Shown here: positions 39,906 to 54,082 of the stretch, piece after piece | Layout: each line of letters starts with the position of its first letter | Position numbering within the stretch: position 1 is the first letter of the stretch | Origin: Microcella humidisoli | GTDB lineage: Bacteria > Actinomycetota > Actinomycetes > Actinomycetales > Microbacteriaceae | DNA length: 64,000 nucleotides | Direction of reading: 5' to 3' | Assembly: GCF_024362325.1 (NCBI RefSeq) | Contig: NZ_CP101497.1 | Coordinates: 2,356,001-2,420,000, forward strand | Notes under the pieces: model-generated | The model's input: the letters and a program-made list of their open reading frames with translations, nothing else | Databases searched by the model: none | Told to the model about the DNA's origin: nothing | Translations under genes and position numbers: made by a program

Positions 39906-40262
39906 TCAGACCGTGCCGCGGCGCTGACGCAGCTTGAGCAGGGCCTCGTCGAGAATCTGCGCGGCCTCTTCGTCGGTGCGGCGCTCTTTCACGTAGGCCA
40001 GGTGCGTCTTGTACGGCTCGTTCTTGGCGACCTGCGGCGGGTTGTTCTTGTCCCGCCCCGCGGGCAGTCCCGTCGACGGCGAGTCGATGACGTCGGGGAT
40101 CTCCTCTTCGGGGAGGTTGGCCGCGAAGTGCCGCACGGTCTCGTTGCCCATGGCGTCCCAGTAGGAGATCGAGATGCGCTCGGCGTGGATGCCGCGGTCC
40201 TGCTCGCCCATGGGGCCGGAGCCCACGCGCGACCCGCGGATGGCGCTGCCGCCTGAGACCAT
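39906..40262 (-). CDS. rbpA: RNA polymerase-binding protein RbpA (cysteine-free form)
   Basis: Binds the principal sigma factor and RNA polymerase and stabilises the open complex; actinobacteria-specific. The 118-residue protein has GGSAIRGSRVGSGPMGE and the sigma-binding C-terminus EPYKTHLAYVKERRTDEEAAQILDEAL. In Streptomyces-type RbpA, cysteines of the central domain bind zinc; here those positions are Asp36 and Asn40 (in WDAMGNE) and Ser61 and Thr64 (in DSPSTG), and the whole protein contains no cysteine. The fold is thus predicted to be zinc-free. GGAGC lies before ATG 40262, and secG is ten bases upstream. Confidence 0.95.
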   Translation of the reverse strand: MVSGGSAIRGSRVGSGPMGEQDRGIHAERISISYWDAMGNETVRHFAANLPEEEIPDVIDSPSTGLPAGRDKNNPPQVAKNEPYKTHLAYVKERRTDEEAAQILDEALLKLRQRRGTV

Positions 40263-40272
40263 GATGTGCTCC

Positions 40273-40521
40273 TTAGACCGCGTCGAAGCGCGTGATGAGA
40301 CCGAGCACGATGATCGAGCTCACCCAGACGAGGGCGAGGATGATCGTGATGCGGTTGAGGTTGCGCTCTGCGACGCCCGAGGCGCCGAGGTTCGAGGTGA
40401 CGCCGCCGCCGAACATGTCGGAGAGGCCGCCACCGCGGCCGCGGTGCAGCAGGATCATCAGAGTGAGCAGAAGGCTCGTGATCCCCAGGATGACCTGGAG
40501 CACGACCTGAAGGATTTCCAC
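40273..40521 (-). CDS. secG: Preprotein translocase subunit SecG
   Basis: Small membrane subunit of the Sec channel. The 82-residue protein has two helices (LQVVLQVILGITSLLLTLMILLH, positions about 4-26, and ITIILALVWVSSIIVLGLI) joined by the Gly-rich cytoplasmic loop RGRGGGLSDMFGGGVTSNLGASGVAERNLNR, listed as positions 27-57. GTG 40521 follows GAGAGGTCC; TAGGGT on the minus strand near 40557 is a possible -10. It sits downstream of tpiA and upstream of rbpA, as in other Actinobacteria. Confidence 0.94.
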   Translation of the reverse strand: MEILQVVLQVILGITSLLLTLMILLHRGRGGGLSDMFGGGVTSNLGASGVAERNLNRITIILALVWVSSIIVLGLITRFDAV

Positions 40522-40585
40522 GGATCGGACCTCTCGCGCGATTCGGACAGTCTCCTACCCTACCGGACGCAGGGCGGAGCGGGGA

Positions 40586-41377
40586 TCAGACGGTGCCGAC
40601 GTGCTTCGGGAACCGGGCGATGCTGGAGAACTCGTCAACATCGAGGCTCGCGCCGCCCACCAGAGCGCCGTCGACATCCTTGTGGGCCATGAAGCCCGCG
40701 ATGTTGGCGGCCTTGACCGATCCGCCGTAAAGGATGCGCGTGCGCTGCGCGGCCTCGTCGCCGAGAGCCTCGTCGAGCGACTGCCGCAGCGCTGAGCACA
40801 CCTGCTGGGCCTGCTCGGGCGTCGCTGCCTGACCCGAGCCGATGGCCCAGACCGGCTCGTACGCCACCACGATGTCGGCGTCGGAGGCGAGCGCCTCGAG
40901 CACGACCCGCAGCTGCGCCACCGGCACTGCCGAGGGGCCGTGCTGCTCGAGGTCGTCAGCCGTCTCCCCCACGCAGATCACGGGCACGAGGCCGTGCCGC
41001 AGGGCGGCGACCGTCTTGTCGGCCACCACCTGGTCGGTCTCGGCGTGGTACTGCCGGCGCTCACTGTGCCCGATGATGACGTACCGGCAGTCGAGAGCGG
41101 CGAGGAAGGCGCCCGAGGTCTCGCCCGTGTAGGCGCCGCTGTCGTGCACCGACAGGTCTTGCCCGCCGTAGCGCAGCTCGAGCTTGTCGGCCGTCACGAG
41201 CGTCTGCACGCTGCGCAGGTCGGTGAACGGTGGGAACACGGCGACCTCGACCTGGCCGTAGTCGTGCTTGGCGTCGCGCAGGCTCCACGCGAGCTTCTGC
41301 ACGAAAGCGATCGACTGCAGGTGGTCGAGGTTCATCTTCCAGTTGCCCGCGATGAGCGGGGTGCGTGCTACTGCCAT
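40586..41377 (-). CDS. tpiA: Triose-phosphate isomerase
   Basis: Interconverts dihydroxyacetone phosphate and glyceraldehyde-3-phosphate. The 263-residue protein has the catalytic lysine in GNWKMN, His in [10 protein letters not shown], Glu in [11 protein letters not shown] and the phosphate loop [15 protein letters not shown] 41377 overlaps the pgk 3' end by ten bases, preceded by GGAGGTCC inside pgk, so translation is coupled. It forms the gap-pgk-tpiA glycolytic unit. Confidence 0.97.
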   Translation of the reverse strand: MAVARTPLIAGNWKMNLDHLQSIAFVQKLAWSLRDAKHDYGQVEVAVFPPFTDLRSVQTLVTADKLELRYGGQDLSVHDSGAYTGETSGAFLAALDCRYVIIGHSERRQYHAETDQVVADKTVAALRHGLVPVICVGETADDLEQHGPSAVPVAQLRVVLEALASDADIVVAYEPVWAIGSGQAATPEQAQQVCSALRQSLDEALGDEAAQRTRILYGGSVKAANIAGFMAHKDVDGALVGGASLDVDEFSSIARFPKHVGTV

Positions 41378-42582
41378 CCGAGGACCTCCAGGCCGGGGAG
41401 CTTCTTGCCCTCGAGGAACTCGAGGCTGGCGCCGCCTCCGGTGGAGACGTGGCCGAAATCATCATCGGTGAATCCCAGCGCACGCACCGCGGCGGCGGAA
41501 TCGCCGCCCCCCACGACGCCGAGCCCCGACACGCGCGTGAGCGCTTCGGCGACCGCGCGCGTCCCGCCGGCGAAGGCGGGGAACTCGAACACGCCCATGG
41601 GCCCGTTCCAGAACACCGTGGTCGACGACGCCACGAGCTCGGCGAAACGGGCGGCCGTCTCGGGCCCGATGTCGAGCCCGAGACCGGATGCTCCTGCCGG
41701 ACCCTCTTCGAGCGCGTCGGCACGCTGCACCGAGTGGGGGGCGTCGGCGGCGAAGCGCTCGGCGACGACCACGTCGGTCGGCAGCACGATCTGCACACCG
41801 CGCTGCTCGGCCTCGGCGAGGTAGCCCCGCACGGTGTCGAGCTGATCGGCTTCCAGCAGGCTCGCGCCCACCTTGTGGCCCTGCGCGGCCAGGAAGGTGA
41901 AGAGCATGCCGCCGCCGATGAGCAGGCGGTCGACGCGCGGCAGCAGGTGCGCGATGACGCCGAGCTTGTCGCTCACCTTCGAGCCGCCCAGCACGACCGT
42001 GTACGGCCGCTCAGGGCGCTCCGTGAGACGGTCGAGCACATCGGTCTCGGCCGAGATGAGCGAACCGGCCGCGCTCGGAAGCGTCTGCGCGAGTTCGTAG
42101 ACGCTCGCCTGCTTCCGGTGCACGACGCCGAAGCCGTCGGAGACCATGGCATCGCCGAAGGTCGCGAGCGCGTCGGCGAATGCCTGCCGCTCCGCGGCGT
42201 CTTTCGACGTCTCGCCGGGGTTGAAGCGCAGGTTCTCGAGCACGGCGATGCCGCCGTCGGCGAGTCCGCGCACGGCATCCGCCGCCGATGCGCCGACGGT
42301 GTCGCTCGCGAAGGCCACCGGCGCTCCCAGCAGCTCGCTCAAGCGCTGCGCGACGGGGCGCAAGCTGTAGCGCTCGTCAGGAGCACCCTCGGGGCGCCCG
42401 AGGTGCGAGATCACGACGACCTTCGCACCGCGATGCAGCAGGGCGTTGAGCGTCGGCAGCGAGGCACGGATGCGACCGTCATCGGTCACGACGCCGTCGG
42501 TGAGCGGCACGTTGAGATCGCACCGCACGATGACACGCCGACCCGAGAGGTCGCCGAGGGACTCGATCGTACGCAGGGCCAC
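41368..42582 (-). CDS. pgk: Phosphoglycerate kinase
   Basis: Makes ATP from 1,3-bisphosphoglycerate. The 404-residue protein has [37 protein letters not shown] substrate region, [12 protein letters not shown] and the ATP-binding [15 protein letters not shown] near the C-terminus. It follows gap by 28 bases and overlaps tpiA by ten. Confidence 0.97.
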   Translation of the reverse strand: MALRTIESLGDLSGRRVIVRCDLNVPLTDGVVTDDGRIRASLPTLNALLHRGAKVVVISHLGRPEGAPDERYSLRPVAQRLSELLGAPVAFASDTVGASAADAVRGLADGGIAVLENLRFNPGETSKDAAERQAFADALATFGDAMVSDGFGVVHRKQASVYELAQTLPSAAGSLISAETDVLDRLTERPERPYTVVLGGSKVSDKLGVIAHLLPRVDRLLIGGGMLFTFLAAQGHKVGASLLEADQLDTVRGYLAEAEQRGVQIVLPTDVVVAERFAADAPHSVQRADALEEGPAGASGLGLDIGPETAARFAELVASSTTVFWNGPMGVFEFPAFAGGTRAVAEALTRVSGLGVVGGGDSAAAVRALGFTDDDFGHVSTGGGASLEFLEGKKLPGLEVLGWQ

Positions 42583-42610
42583 GGAGGACCGTCCTTGTCG
42601 CAGCGACCGC

Positions 42611-43636
<1,026 letters not shown>

Positions 43637-43702
43637 TCAGGCGCCCACGGCGCCATTGGTGGTGGTAGAGGTGGTGGTGTGGTGCAGGGGGGAAAAGACG
43701 AA

Positions 43703-43724
43703 GGCCGGGGCATCAGCCCCGGCC
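43703..43724 (-). terminator. Rho-independent terminator of sodA
   Basis: GGCCGGGGC (43703-43711), loop ATCA, GCCCCGGCC (43716-43724), starting 11 bases beyond the sodA stop, followed by TTCGTCTTTT on the minus strand. It separates sodA from gap. Confidence 0.85.
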
Positions 43725-43734
43725 ACGACGCCTG

Positions 43735-44361
43735 TTACGACAGTAGCAGGAGCCCGTCGCTGTGCGAGCGCGCCGCCGCGAAGCGGTCGGCGACGTTCTG
43801 CCAGTTGACGATGTTCCAGAACGCCTTGACGTAGTCGGCCTTCACGTTGACGTAGTCGAGGTAGAAGGCGTGCTCCCACATGTCGAGCTGCAGCAGCGGC
43901 ACCGTGGCCTGCGCCGTGTTGCCCTGCTGGTCGAACAGCTGCTGGATGATCAGGCGGCGCCCGATCGGATCCCACGACAGCACGCCCCAGCCCGAGCCCT
44001 GGATGCCCATGGACGCGGCGGTGAAGTGAGCGACGAACTGGTCGAAGGAGCCGAAGAACTCGTCGATCGCGGCGGCGAGCTCGCCCTCGGGCTTGTTGCC
44101 CCCGTCGGGCGACAGGTTCGTCCAGAAGATCGAGTGGTTGATGTGGCCGCCGAGGTGGAACGCGAGGTCTTTCTCGAGGCGGTTGATGTTTGCGAACGCG
44201 CCGGTCTCCCGCGCCTCCGCCATCGCCTCGAGCGCGCCATTGGCGCCCGCGACGTAGGCCGCGTGGTGCTTCGAGTGATGCAGTTCCATGATGCGGGCAC
44301 TGATGTGCGGCTCGAGCGCCGCGTAGTCGTAGGTGAGCTCAGGGAGCGTGTACACAGACAT
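43735..44361 (-). CDS. sodA: Superoxide dismutase, Mn type
   Basis: Converts superoxide to peroxide and oxygen in the cytoplasm (no signal peptide). The 208-residue protein has ligands His28 (MELHHSKHH), His76 (INHSIFW), Asp160 and His164 (DMWEHAFYLDY). The FDQQGN segment supplies the second-sphere Gln of Mn-type enzymes, and GSGWGVLSWD fits. ATG 44361 follows GGAGGAGAGA; a TAGACT near 44430 (minus strand) is a plausible -10. It is inserted between whiA and gap and has its own terminator. Confidence 0.96.
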   Translation of the reverse strand: MSVYTLPELTYDYAALEPHISARIMELHHSKHHAAYVAGANGALEAMAEARETGAFANINRLEKDLAFHLGGHINHSIFWTNLSPDGGNKPEGELAAAIDEFFGSFDQFVAHFTAASMGIQGSGWGVLSWDPIGRRLIIQQLFDQQGNTAQATVPLLQLDMWEHAFYLDYVNVKADYVKAFWNIVNWQNVADRFAAARSHSDGLLLLS

Positions 44362-44485
44362 GGGAGCTTTTCTCTCCTCCAGATAGGGCGTCCGACCGCC
44401 GGGCTGCCGACGACCGCGCTGACGTGGGGCCAGTCTACTGATGGCAACCGCGCGGCACCCCGGGGTGTTCCCGCGCCGGGGTGGA

Positions 44486-45466
44486 TCAGTCGAGATCGAT
44501 GTCGGGGGGAAGGTTGGCGTCGGTGCCCGGGATGCCGAGGGTCTCGGCCCGCTTGTCGGCCATCGCCAGGAGGCGTCGGATTCGGCCGGCCACCGCATCC
44601 TTCGTCATCGGCGGGTCGGCGTGGTGGCCGAGCTCATCGAGGCTCGAGTCGCGGTGGTCGAGTCGCAGCTGGCCGGCGTACCGGAGGTGCTCGGGCAGGT
44701 CGTCGCCGAGGATCTCGAGGGCCCGCTCGACCCGCGCACAGGCGGCGACCGCGGCTTGCGCCGATCGGCGCAGGTTCGCGTCGTCGAAGTTCACCAGCCG
44801 GTTCGCCGTCGCCCGCACTTCGCGCCGGGCGCGCAGAGCCTCCCAGTCGGCCACCGTGGTCTCGGCGCCCATGAGGCGCAGCATCTGACTGATCTTGTCG
44901 CCGTCACGGATGACCACGCGATGCACCCCGCGCACCTCGCGGGCCTTCGCGGCGATGCCGAGGCGCCCTGCGGCGCCGACAAGGGCCATGGCGGACTCGT
45001 TGCCCGGGCAGGTGATCTCGAGCGCAGCCGAGCGGCCGGGATCGGTGAGCGACCCGTGGGCGAGGAACGCTCCGCGCCACACGGCCGCGAGCTCCTCGCG
45101 TGATCCGGTGGTGAGACGATTCGGGAGGCCGCGGACCGGTCGGCGTCGGGCATCCAGCAGGCCCGTCTGCCGGGCGAGCGTCTCGCCGCCCTCGAGCACG
45201 CGCACGACGTAGGCAGGGGTCTTGCGGATGCCGCCGGGCGAGAGCATCGCGGCGTCGCTGCGCATGCCGTAGAGCTCGACCAGGTCTTTGCGCACGCGGC
45301 GCGCGATGGCCGGCGTATCCAGTTCGACCTCGACGGCCACGCGGCCCGAGATGAGGTGCAGGCCGCCGGCGAAGCGCAGCACCGTGGCCAGCTCGGCCGC
45401 GCGCACCGTGGTCTTCGTGATCACCAGCTGCGAGAGCTCGTGCTTCACGTCAGCGGTCAACGCCAC
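44486..45466 (-). CDS. whiA: WhiA, sporulation/cell-division regulator (DUF199)
   Basis: DNA-binding regulator with a LAGLIDADG-like N-terminal domain and a C-terminal helix-turn-helix. The 326-residue protein has [50 protein letters not shown] and the C-terminal [33 protein letters not shown], listed in pieces. In streptomycetes it acts with WhiB in sporulation; in non-sporulating relatives it influences division or metabolism. GTG 45466. It follows rapZ directly; the yvcK gene normally between rapZ and whiA is absent. Confidence 0.96.
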   Translation of the reverse strand: MALTADVKHELSQLVITKTTVRAAELATVLRFAGGLHLISGRVAVEVELDTPAIARRVRKDLVELYGMRSDAAMLSPGGIRKTPAYVVRVLEGGETLARQTGLLDARRRPVRGLPNRLTTGSREELAAVWRGAFLAHGSLTDPGRSAALEITCPGNESAMALVGAAGRLGIAAKAREVRGVHRVVIRDGDKISQMLRLMGAETTVADWEALRARREVRATANRLVNFDDANLRRSAQAAVAACARVERALEILGDDLPEHLRYAGQLRLDHRDSSLDELGHHADPPMTKDAVAGRIRRLLAMADKRAETLGIPGTDANLPPDIDLD

Positions 45467-45515
45467 AGCGGTCGTCCTCTCGAGGGGGGTGGGTCAGGGG
45501 GTACGGCAATCGACC

Positions 45516-46388
45516 TTACTCGCGTCCCAGGTCGCGATGCTTCACGGTGATGCCCACGCTCGGCAGCACGCGCAGGCGCTCCGCGAGCTGCTGCACGAGG
45601 GCGACCGAGCGGTGCTTGCCGCCCGTGCAGCCGATCGCGATCGTTGCATGCCGCTTGTTCTCGCGAGCGTACCCGGCGAGAACGGGGGCCAGCATCGCCT
45701 CGAAGGCGTCGAGGAACTCGCGCGCGCCCTCTTGCGCGAGCACGTAGTCGCTGACTGCCGCGTCGAGGCCCGTGGCAGAGCGCAGTTCGGGCTGCCAGAA
45801 AGGGTTCGGCAGGAAGCGCGCATCGGCGACCACATCGGCGTCGGTCGGGATTCCGTACTTGAAGCCGAAGCTCTCGAGCGTCACCTTCACTCCCGGGCTG
45901 CCCTGCGCCGAGAAGATCTCGGTGACGGTCGTGGCGAGCTGGTGGATGTTGAACTCGGTCGTGTCGATGATGATGTCGGCGAGCTCGCGCACCTCGAGCA
46001 TGCGCTCGCGTTCGCGCGCGATGCCGTCGAGCAGCGTGCCGTCCTGTTGCAGGGGATGCGGGCGACGCACCTGCTCGAACCGTCGCACGAGCGCCGCATC
46101 GGTCGCCTCGAGGAACAGCACGCGCACGGTGTCGCGCGCCCGAAGCTCGGCGACGATGGCGGCGAGGTCGGCGAACAGCTTGCCACCGCGCACGTCGACG
46201 ACCGCGGCGATGCGCGGCAGCGCACTGCCCGGGTGGACCGCGAGATCCACGAGCGGACGCAGCATCTGCGGCGGGAGGTTGTCGACGACGTACCAGCCCA
46301 GGTCTTCGAGGGCGTTCGCGACGGTCGATCGGCCGGCGCCAGACATGCCGGTGACGATCAGCACGTCGTGCGGCGCGGTGTCAGGCAT
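45516..46388 (-). CDS. rapZ: RapZ-family nucleotide-binding protein
   Basis: P-loop protein; in E. coli RapZ adapts the GlmY/GlmZ sRNA pathway, while in Gram-positives its role is less clear (linked to cell envelope precursor control). The 290-residue protein has Walker A GMSGAGRST near residue 14, VVDNLPPQML, and the C-terminal IGCTGGKHRSVALVQQLAERL. A TAGTCT near 46424 (minus strand) could start its mRNA with a leader holding GAGGA. It lies between uvrC and whiA. Confidence 0.94.
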   Translation of the reverse strand: MPDTAPHDVLIVTGMSGAGRSTVANALEDLGWYVVDNLPPQMLRPLVDLAVHPGSALPRIAAVVDVRGGKLFADLAAIVAELRARDTVRVLFLEATDAALVRRFEQVRRPHPLQQDGTLLDGIARERERMLEVRELADIIIDTTEFNIHQLATTVTEIFSAQGSPGVKVTLESFGFKYGIPTDADVVADARFLPNPFWQPELRSATGLDAAVSDYVLAQEGAREFLDAFEAMLAPVLAGYARENKRHATIAIGCTGGKHRSVALVQQLAERLRVLPSVGITVKHRDLGRE

Positions 46389-46422
46389 CGGTCCTCAGGT
46401 CGGTTCGGGGCGGGGTTCCAGA

Positions 46423-48324
46423 CTACCCGTCGTCGCGCAGGGCCCGATGGACGAGCCGCGCGGTCGCGGGACCGATTCCGTCGACCGCGGTGAGCTCGTC
46501 GATGCTCGCCGCGCGCAGTCGTGCGACCGAGCCGAAATGCTTGAGCAGCTCGGTCGTGCGAGTCGGACCGAGGCCGGGGATGCTCGACAACCGCGAGCGG
46601 ATATCGCGCGACCGGGTGGTGCGCTGGTACCGCAGCGCGAAGCGGTGCGCCTCGTCGCGCAGCCGTTGCAGCAGGAACAGCGCATCCGACGAGCGAGGCA
46701 GGATGACGGGGTAGTCGCTGTCGGGAAGCCAGACCTCCTCGAGCCGCTTGGCGATGCCGCACACGGCGATGTCGTCGAGCCCCTCATCGCGCAGCGCCCG
46801 CGCTGCCGCGGCCACCTGCGGCTGCCCGCCGTCGATCACGAGGAGCCCCGGCCGGTAGTGGAACGACTTGCGCGCCGCGGCGGGCTGCCCCGACTCGGGA
46901 TCGATCAGTGCGCTCGGTGCCGCGGCCTCATCGTGCAGGTACGCCAGGCGGCGGCGCAGCACCTGGTACACCGCGTCGGTGTCGTCACGGGCATCCGCGA
47001 TCGCGAACTTGCGGTACTGGTCTTTGCGCGGCAAGCCGTCTTCGAACACGACCATCGAGGCAACGGGATTGCTGCCGCCGAAGTGCGAGACGTCGAAGCA
47101 CTCGAGCCGCAGGGGCGCTTCGGCCAGGCCCAGGGCTTCCTGGATGTCGGCGAGGGCCTGCGAGCGCGCGGTGAAGTCCCCGCTGCGCCGCGTCTTGTAC
47201 TGCACGAGCGCGCCGAGCGCGTTCGTCGCGACCGTCTCGGCCAGGGCGGCCTTCTCGCCGCGCTGGGCGATCTTGACGACGACGGCACCGCGCTCCCCCG
47301 CATCCCGTCGCCGCTCGGTCAGCACGGTCTGCAGGGCCTGGGCGTCCTCGGGAACCGCCGGCACGATGATCTCGCGCGCCGGCGCGGCCGTGCCGTCGTA
47401 GGCGTTCTGCAGCACCGTGTCGACGAGCTCGGCCATCGTGACGTCGAGCTCGGTGTCGACGACCCAGCCCCGGACACCCCGGATGCGCCCGCCCCGCACG
47501 ATGAACAGCTGCACCGCCGCGGCGAGCTCGTCGTACGCGATGCCGAAGACGTCGGCGTCGGTGCGGTCGTCGAGCACGACCGCGCTCTTCGCGAGCGCCG
47601 TCTCGAGCGCGCCGATCTGGTCGCGGATGCGCGCCGCCCCCTCGTAGTCGAGCTCGCGCGCCGCCTCGGCCATGGCCGTTTTGAGCCCGCGCACGTAGCC
47701 CTCGTCGTTGCCGGCCATGAACGACGCGAAGTCGAGCGCGATGCCGCGGTGCTGCTCAGGGGTGACGCGGCCGACACAGGGCGCGGCGCACTTGCCGATA
47801 TCGCCGAGCAGGCAGGGCCGATTCGTCGCCTGGGCGCGCTTGTAGGTCGTGTCGGAGCATGAGCGCATGGGGAACGCCTTGAGCATGAGGTCGACCGTCT
47901 CGCGCACCGCCCAGACCTTCGTGTAGGGCCCGAAGTAGCGCGCGCCCGGGATGCCGCGGGTGCGCGTGACCATGACGCGCGGCACCCGCTCGGCGAGGGT
48001 GATCGCCACATACGGGTACGTCTTGTCATCACGGAACTTGACGTTGAACGGCGGCGCGAACTCCTTGATCCAGGTGTACTCGAGCGACAGCGCCTCGAGC
48101 TCGCTGCCCACGACGGTCCACTCCACGCCCTGCGCGGTGGTCACCATGCGGCGGGTGCGCTCGTGCAGGCTGTGCAGCGGCTGGAAGTAGTTGCTCAGCC
48201 GACTCCGCAGGTTCTTCGCCTTGCCGACATACAACACGCGCCCCGCGGCATCGGTGAACCGGTACACGCCCGGTTCGGTGGGGATCTCCCCCCGCTTCGG
48301 GCGCCAGTGCTCGCGCGCGCTCAT
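46423..48324 (-). CDS. uvrC: Excinuclease ABC subunit C
   Basis: Nicks DNA on both sides of lesions in nucleotide excision repair. The 633-residue protein has the GIY-YIG domain ([24 protein letters not shown], start region), a UVR segment near residues 205-240, the C-terminal nuclease domain ([33 protein letters not shown]) and a tandem helix-hairpin-helix end ([22 protein letters not shown]). ATG 48324 starts one base after the uvrA stop. A longer minus-strand frame to 48468 was rejected because it overlaps uvrA coding. Confidence 0.97.
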   Translation of the reverse strand: MSAREHWRPKRGEIPTEPGVYRFTDAAGRVLYVGKAKNLRSRLSNYFQPLHSLHERTRRMVTTAQGVEWTVVGSELEALSLEYTWIKEFAPPFNVKFRDDKTYPYVAITLAERVPRVMVTRTRGIPGARYFGPYTKVWAVRETVDLMLKAFPMRSCSDTTYKRAQATNRPCLLGDIGKCAAPCVGRVTPEQHRGIALDFASFMAGNDEGYVRGLKTAMAEAARELDYEGAARIRDQIGALETALAKSAVVLDDRTDADVFGIAYDELAAAVQLFIVRGGRIRGVRGWVVDTELDVTMAELVDTVLQNAYDGTAAPAREIIVPAVPEDAQALQTVLTERRRDAGERGAVVVKIAQRGEKAALAETVATNALGALVQYKTRRSGDFTARSQALADIQEALGLAEAPLRLECFDVSHFGGSNPVASMVVFEDGLPRKDQYRKFAIADARDDTDAVYQVLRRRLAYLHDEAAAPSALIDPESGQPAAARKSFHYRPGLLVIDGGQPQVAAAARALRDEGLDDIAVCGIAKRLEEVWLPDSDYPVILPRSSDALFLLQRLRDEAHRFALRYQRTTRSRDIRSRLSSIPGLGPTRTTELLKHFGSVARLRAASIDELTAVDGIGPATARLVHRALRDDG

Positions 48325-48325
48325 G

Positions 48326-51242
<2,917 letters not shown>

Positions 51243-51244
<2 letters not shown>

Positions 51245-51248
51245 TCTA
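51243..51248 (-). promoter_or_regulatory. -10 element near the uvrA start
   Basis: TAGAAT on the minus strand overlaps ATG 51244 and ends seven bases before GTG 51235. Confidence 0.45.
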
Positions 51249-51282
51249 GGTGCGCGCTCCGACAGCGGCCTGAGTGCCGGCC

Positions 51283-53364
51283 TCAGCGCACGTGGCCCGC
51301 GTCGACCATGCCGCGCAGGTCTTTCTTGAGGTCTTGCACCTCGTCGCGCAACCGCGCGGCCAGCTCGAACTTGAGCTCTTCGGCGGCCGTCAGCATCTGG
51401 GCCGTGAGGTCGGCGATGATCGACTCGAGCTCGGCGGCGCCCTCGGCACCGCGGCCCTCGCGACGCAGGGCGGGAGTGGCGGCACGCTTGCCCCCGTCTG
51501 CCCTGCCGCTGCGCCGGCTCTCGAGCAGCTCGGCCGTGTCGGCGCCCTCGCGCACGAGCTGATCGGTGATGTCGGCGATCTTCTTGCGCAGTGGAGTCGG
51601 ATCGATGCCGTGCTCGGCGTTGTAGGCGATCTGACGATCGCGTCGGCGCGTCGTCTCGTCGATCGCCTGCGCCATCGAGGGGGTGACGACGTCGGCGTAC
51701 ATGTGCACCTCGCCCGATACGTTGCGTGCGGCGCGCCCGATCGTCTGGATGAGCGACGTCGCCGACCGCAGGAACCCCTCCTTGTCGGCGTCGAGGATCG
51801 CGACGAGCGAGACCTCGGGCAGGTCGAGGCCCTCTCGCAGCAGGTTGATGCCGACGAGGACGTCGTAGACGCCCTGGCGCAGCTCGCTCAGCAGTTCGAC
51901 GCGGCGCAGCGTATCGACGTCCGAGTGCAGGTACCGCACCCGCACGCCCGCTTCGGTGAGGAACTCGGTGAGCTCTTCCGCCATCTTCTTCGTGAGCGTC
52001 GTGACGAGCACGCGCTCGTCGCGCTCGGTGCGCTGACGGATCTGCTCGAGCAGATCGTCGATCTGCCCCTTGCTCGGCTTGACGACGATGCCCGGGTCGA
52101 CGAGACCCGTCGGGCGGATGATCTGCTCGACGACCGAGTCGGTGATGCCGAGCTCGTACTTGCCGGGCGTCGCCGAGAGGTAGACCTTCTGGCCCGTGCG
52201 GTCGAGGAACTCCTCCCAGCGCAACGGGCGGTTGTCGAGCGCGCTCGGCAGGCGGAAGCCGTGCTCGACGAGCGTGCGCTTGCGCGAGGCGTCACCCTCG
52301 TACATCGCGCCGATCTGCGGCACCGTCACGTGGCTCTCGTCGATCACGACGAGGAAGTCCTCGGGGAAGTAGTCGAGCAGGCAGTTGGGCGGCTCGCCGG
52401 GCGCGCGGCCGTCGATGTGCCGGGAGTAGTTCTCGATGCCGTTGCAGAACCCGATCTGCTCCATCATCTCGATGTCGAAGGTCGTGCGCATGCGCAGACG
52501 CTGCGCTTCGAGCAGCTTCCCCTGGCGCTCGAGCTCGGCGAGACGGAGCTCGAGCTCCTCCTTGATCGTGACGATCGCGCGCTGCATGGTGTCGGGCGAG
52601 GCCGCGTAGTGCGTGGCCGGGAAGACCGAGACGGCGTCGAGCGCGCGCACGACATCCCCCGTCAACGGATGCAGCGCATAGAGCGCCTCGACCTCGTCGC
52701 CGAACATCTCGATGCGGATGGCGAGCTCTTCGTACATCGGGATGATCTCGATCGTGTCGCCGCGCACCCGGAACTTGCCGCGCGAGAAGTCGACGTCGTT
52801 GCGCTGGTACTGCATGCCGACGAACTTGCGGATGAGCGCGTCGCGCGGGATGCTCTGGCCGACCTGCAGGGCCACCATCGCCTCGAGGTACTCCTCCGCC
52901 GCCCCGAGACCGTAGATGCAGGACACGGTCGACACCACGACGACGTCGCGACGGCTCAGCAGCGAGTTCGTGGTCGAGTGCCGCAACCGCTCGACCTCGG
53001 CGTTCACCGAACTGTCTTTCTCGATGAAGGTGTCGGTCTGCGGCACGTAGGCCTCGGGTTGGTAGTAGTCGTAGTACGAGACGAAGTACTCGATGGCGTT
53101 GTGCGGCATGAGGTCGCGGAACTCGGTGGCGAGCTGCGCCGCGAGCGTCTTGTTGTGCGCGAGCACGAGCGTGGGTCGCTGCACCTGCTCGATGAGCCAC
53201 GCCGTAGTCGCCGACTTGCCGGTGCCCGTGGCGCCGAGCAGCACGATGTCGGTCTCGCCGGCGTTGATGCGAGCGGCGAGCTCCGCGATCGCCTGCGGCT
53301 GGTCGCCGCTCGGGCGGTAGTCGCTGACGACCTCGAAGGGCCGCACCGAGCGCGTGGGTTCCAT
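51283..53364 (-). CDS. uvrB: Excinuclease ABC subunit B
   Basis: Helicase-like subunit that verifies damage and loads UvrC. The 693-residue protein has Walker A GATGTGKS (44-51), the beta-hairpin region [58 protein letters not shown] and QTIGRAARN, and a C-terminal UVR domain ending in [15 protein letters not shown] (about 655-693). ATG 53364 is six bases after TAGGCT, predicting a leaderless message. uvrA lies 38 bases downstream, with its own -10. Confidence 0.97.
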   Translation of the reverse strand: MEPTRSVRPFEVVSDYRPSGDQPQAIAELAARINAGETDIVLLGATGTGKSATTAWLIEQVQRPTLVLAHNKTLAAQLATEFRDLMPHNAIEYFVSYYDYYQPEAYVPQTDTFIEKDSSVNAEVERLRHSTTNSLLSRRDVVVVSTVSCIYGLGAAEEYLEAMVALQVGQSIPRDALIRKFVGMQYQRNDVDFSRGKFRVRGDTIEIIPMYEELAIRIEMFGDEVEALYALHPLTGDVVRALDAVSVFPATHYAASPDTMQRAIVTIKEELELRLAELERQGKLLEAQRLRMRTTFDIEMMEQIGFCNGIENYSRHIDGRAPGEPPNCLLDYFPEDFLVVIDESHVTVPQIGAMYEGDASRKRTLVEHGFRLPSALDNRPLRWEEFLDRTGQKVYLSATPGKYELGITDSVVEQIIRPTGLVDPGIVVKPSKGQIDDLLEQIRQRTERDERVLVTTLTKKMAEELTEFLTEAGVRVRYLHSDVDTLRRVELLSELRQGVYDVLVGINLLREGLDLPEVSLVAILDADKEGFLRSATSLIQTIGRAARNVSGEVHMYADVVTPSMAQAIDETTRRRDRQIAYNAEHGIDPTPLRKKIADITDQLVREGADTAELLESRRSGRADGGKRAATPALRREGRGAEGAAELESIIADLTAQMLTAAEELKFELAARLRDEVQDLKKDLRGMVDAGHVR

Positions 53365-53370
53365 GCTCTC

Positions 53371-53376
53371 AGCCTA
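53371..53376 (-). promoter_or_regulatory. -10 element for leaderless uvrB
   Basis: TAGGCT on the minus strand ends six bases before ATG 53364, overlapping the coaE 3' end. No typical SOS box (GAAC-N4-GTTC) was seen. Confidence 0.55.
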
Positions 53377-54009
53377 CGAGAGGGGGTCTGACACTCCGGT
53401 GTGCCGGGCCCGCTCCGCGACGAGGCGCTCCCAGAGAGCATCCACCTGCTCGATCGTGTGCGCGAGCGTGCCGCTCGTGTCGATGACGACGTCGGCCACG
53501 GCGAGGCGCTCGTCGTCGCTCGCCTGCGCGGCCACGCGATCGAGCGCGGATGCGCGCTCCATGCCGCGCAGCGCGACGAGCCGCTCGACCCGGAGATCGG
53601 CGGGTGCGTGCACGACGACGACCGCGGCGAACTCGTCGGCCGACCGGGCTTCGACGAGCAGCGGCACGTCGTAGACCACGATCGCGCGCGGGTCGGAGGC
53701 CTCGAGAGACTGCAGGCGCTCTCGGTAGAGCCGGTGCACCTCGGGATGCACGATGGCGTTGAGGTCGGTGCGAGCCCGCGGGTCGGCGAAGACCAGCGCC
53801 CCGAGCGCGGCGCGGTCGAGCGAGCCATCGGGTGCGAGTACGTCGTCGCCGAAGCGGCGGCGCACCGCCTCGAGCCCCGGGGTGCCGGGAGCGACGGCCT
53901 CGCGCGCGAGCACGTCGGCGTCGATCACGGCGGCTCCGAGCTGCGCGAGGCGCGCGGAGACCACCGACTTGCCGGCCGCGATGCCGCCCGTGAGCCCGAT
54001 CACATCCAC
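53374..54009 (-). CDS. coaE: Dephospho-CoA kinase
   Basis: Last step of CoA synthesis: phosphorylates the 3'-OH of dephospho-CoA. The 211-residue protein has P-loop GGIAAGKS, AVIDADVLAREAV, PLLVEA and a short C-terminus without the extra domain of mycobacterial CoaE. GTG 54009 is six bases after TAGGGT. It is between uvrB and a DUF4126 gene read the other way. Confidence 0.94.
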   Translation of the reverse strand: MDVIGLTGGIAAGKSVVSARLAQLGAAVIDADVLAREAVAPGTPGLEAVRRRFGDDVLAPDGSLDRAALGALVFADPRARTDLNAIVHPEVHRLYRERLQSLEASDPRAIVVYDVPLLVEARSADEFAAVVVVHAPADLRVERLVALRGMERASALDRVAAQASDDERLAVADVVIDTSGTLAHTIEQVDALWERLVAERARHTGVSDPLS

Positions 54010-54015
54010 TCGCCG

Positions 54016-54021
54016 ACCCTA
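54016..54021 (-). promoter_or_regulatory. -10 element for leaderless coaE
   Basis: TAGGGT on the minus strand ends six bases before GTG 54009. Confidence 0.45.
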
Positions 54022-54082
54022 CCCCGTCGCCTCGATGGCGAGCAGGTAGCATGACTCGCACGCGCCCCGATGGAGGTCTCCC

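Noticed and set aside
44452..44480. GC-rich palindrome CACCCCGGGGTG just after whiA as a terminator
   Set aside because: The stem is short, has no T run on the minus strand, and GC-rich palindromes of this size are common here.
53365..53400. SOS box upstream of uvrB
   Set aside because: No GAAC-N4-GTTC (or close) sequence is visible; only the leaderless TAGGCT element is seen.
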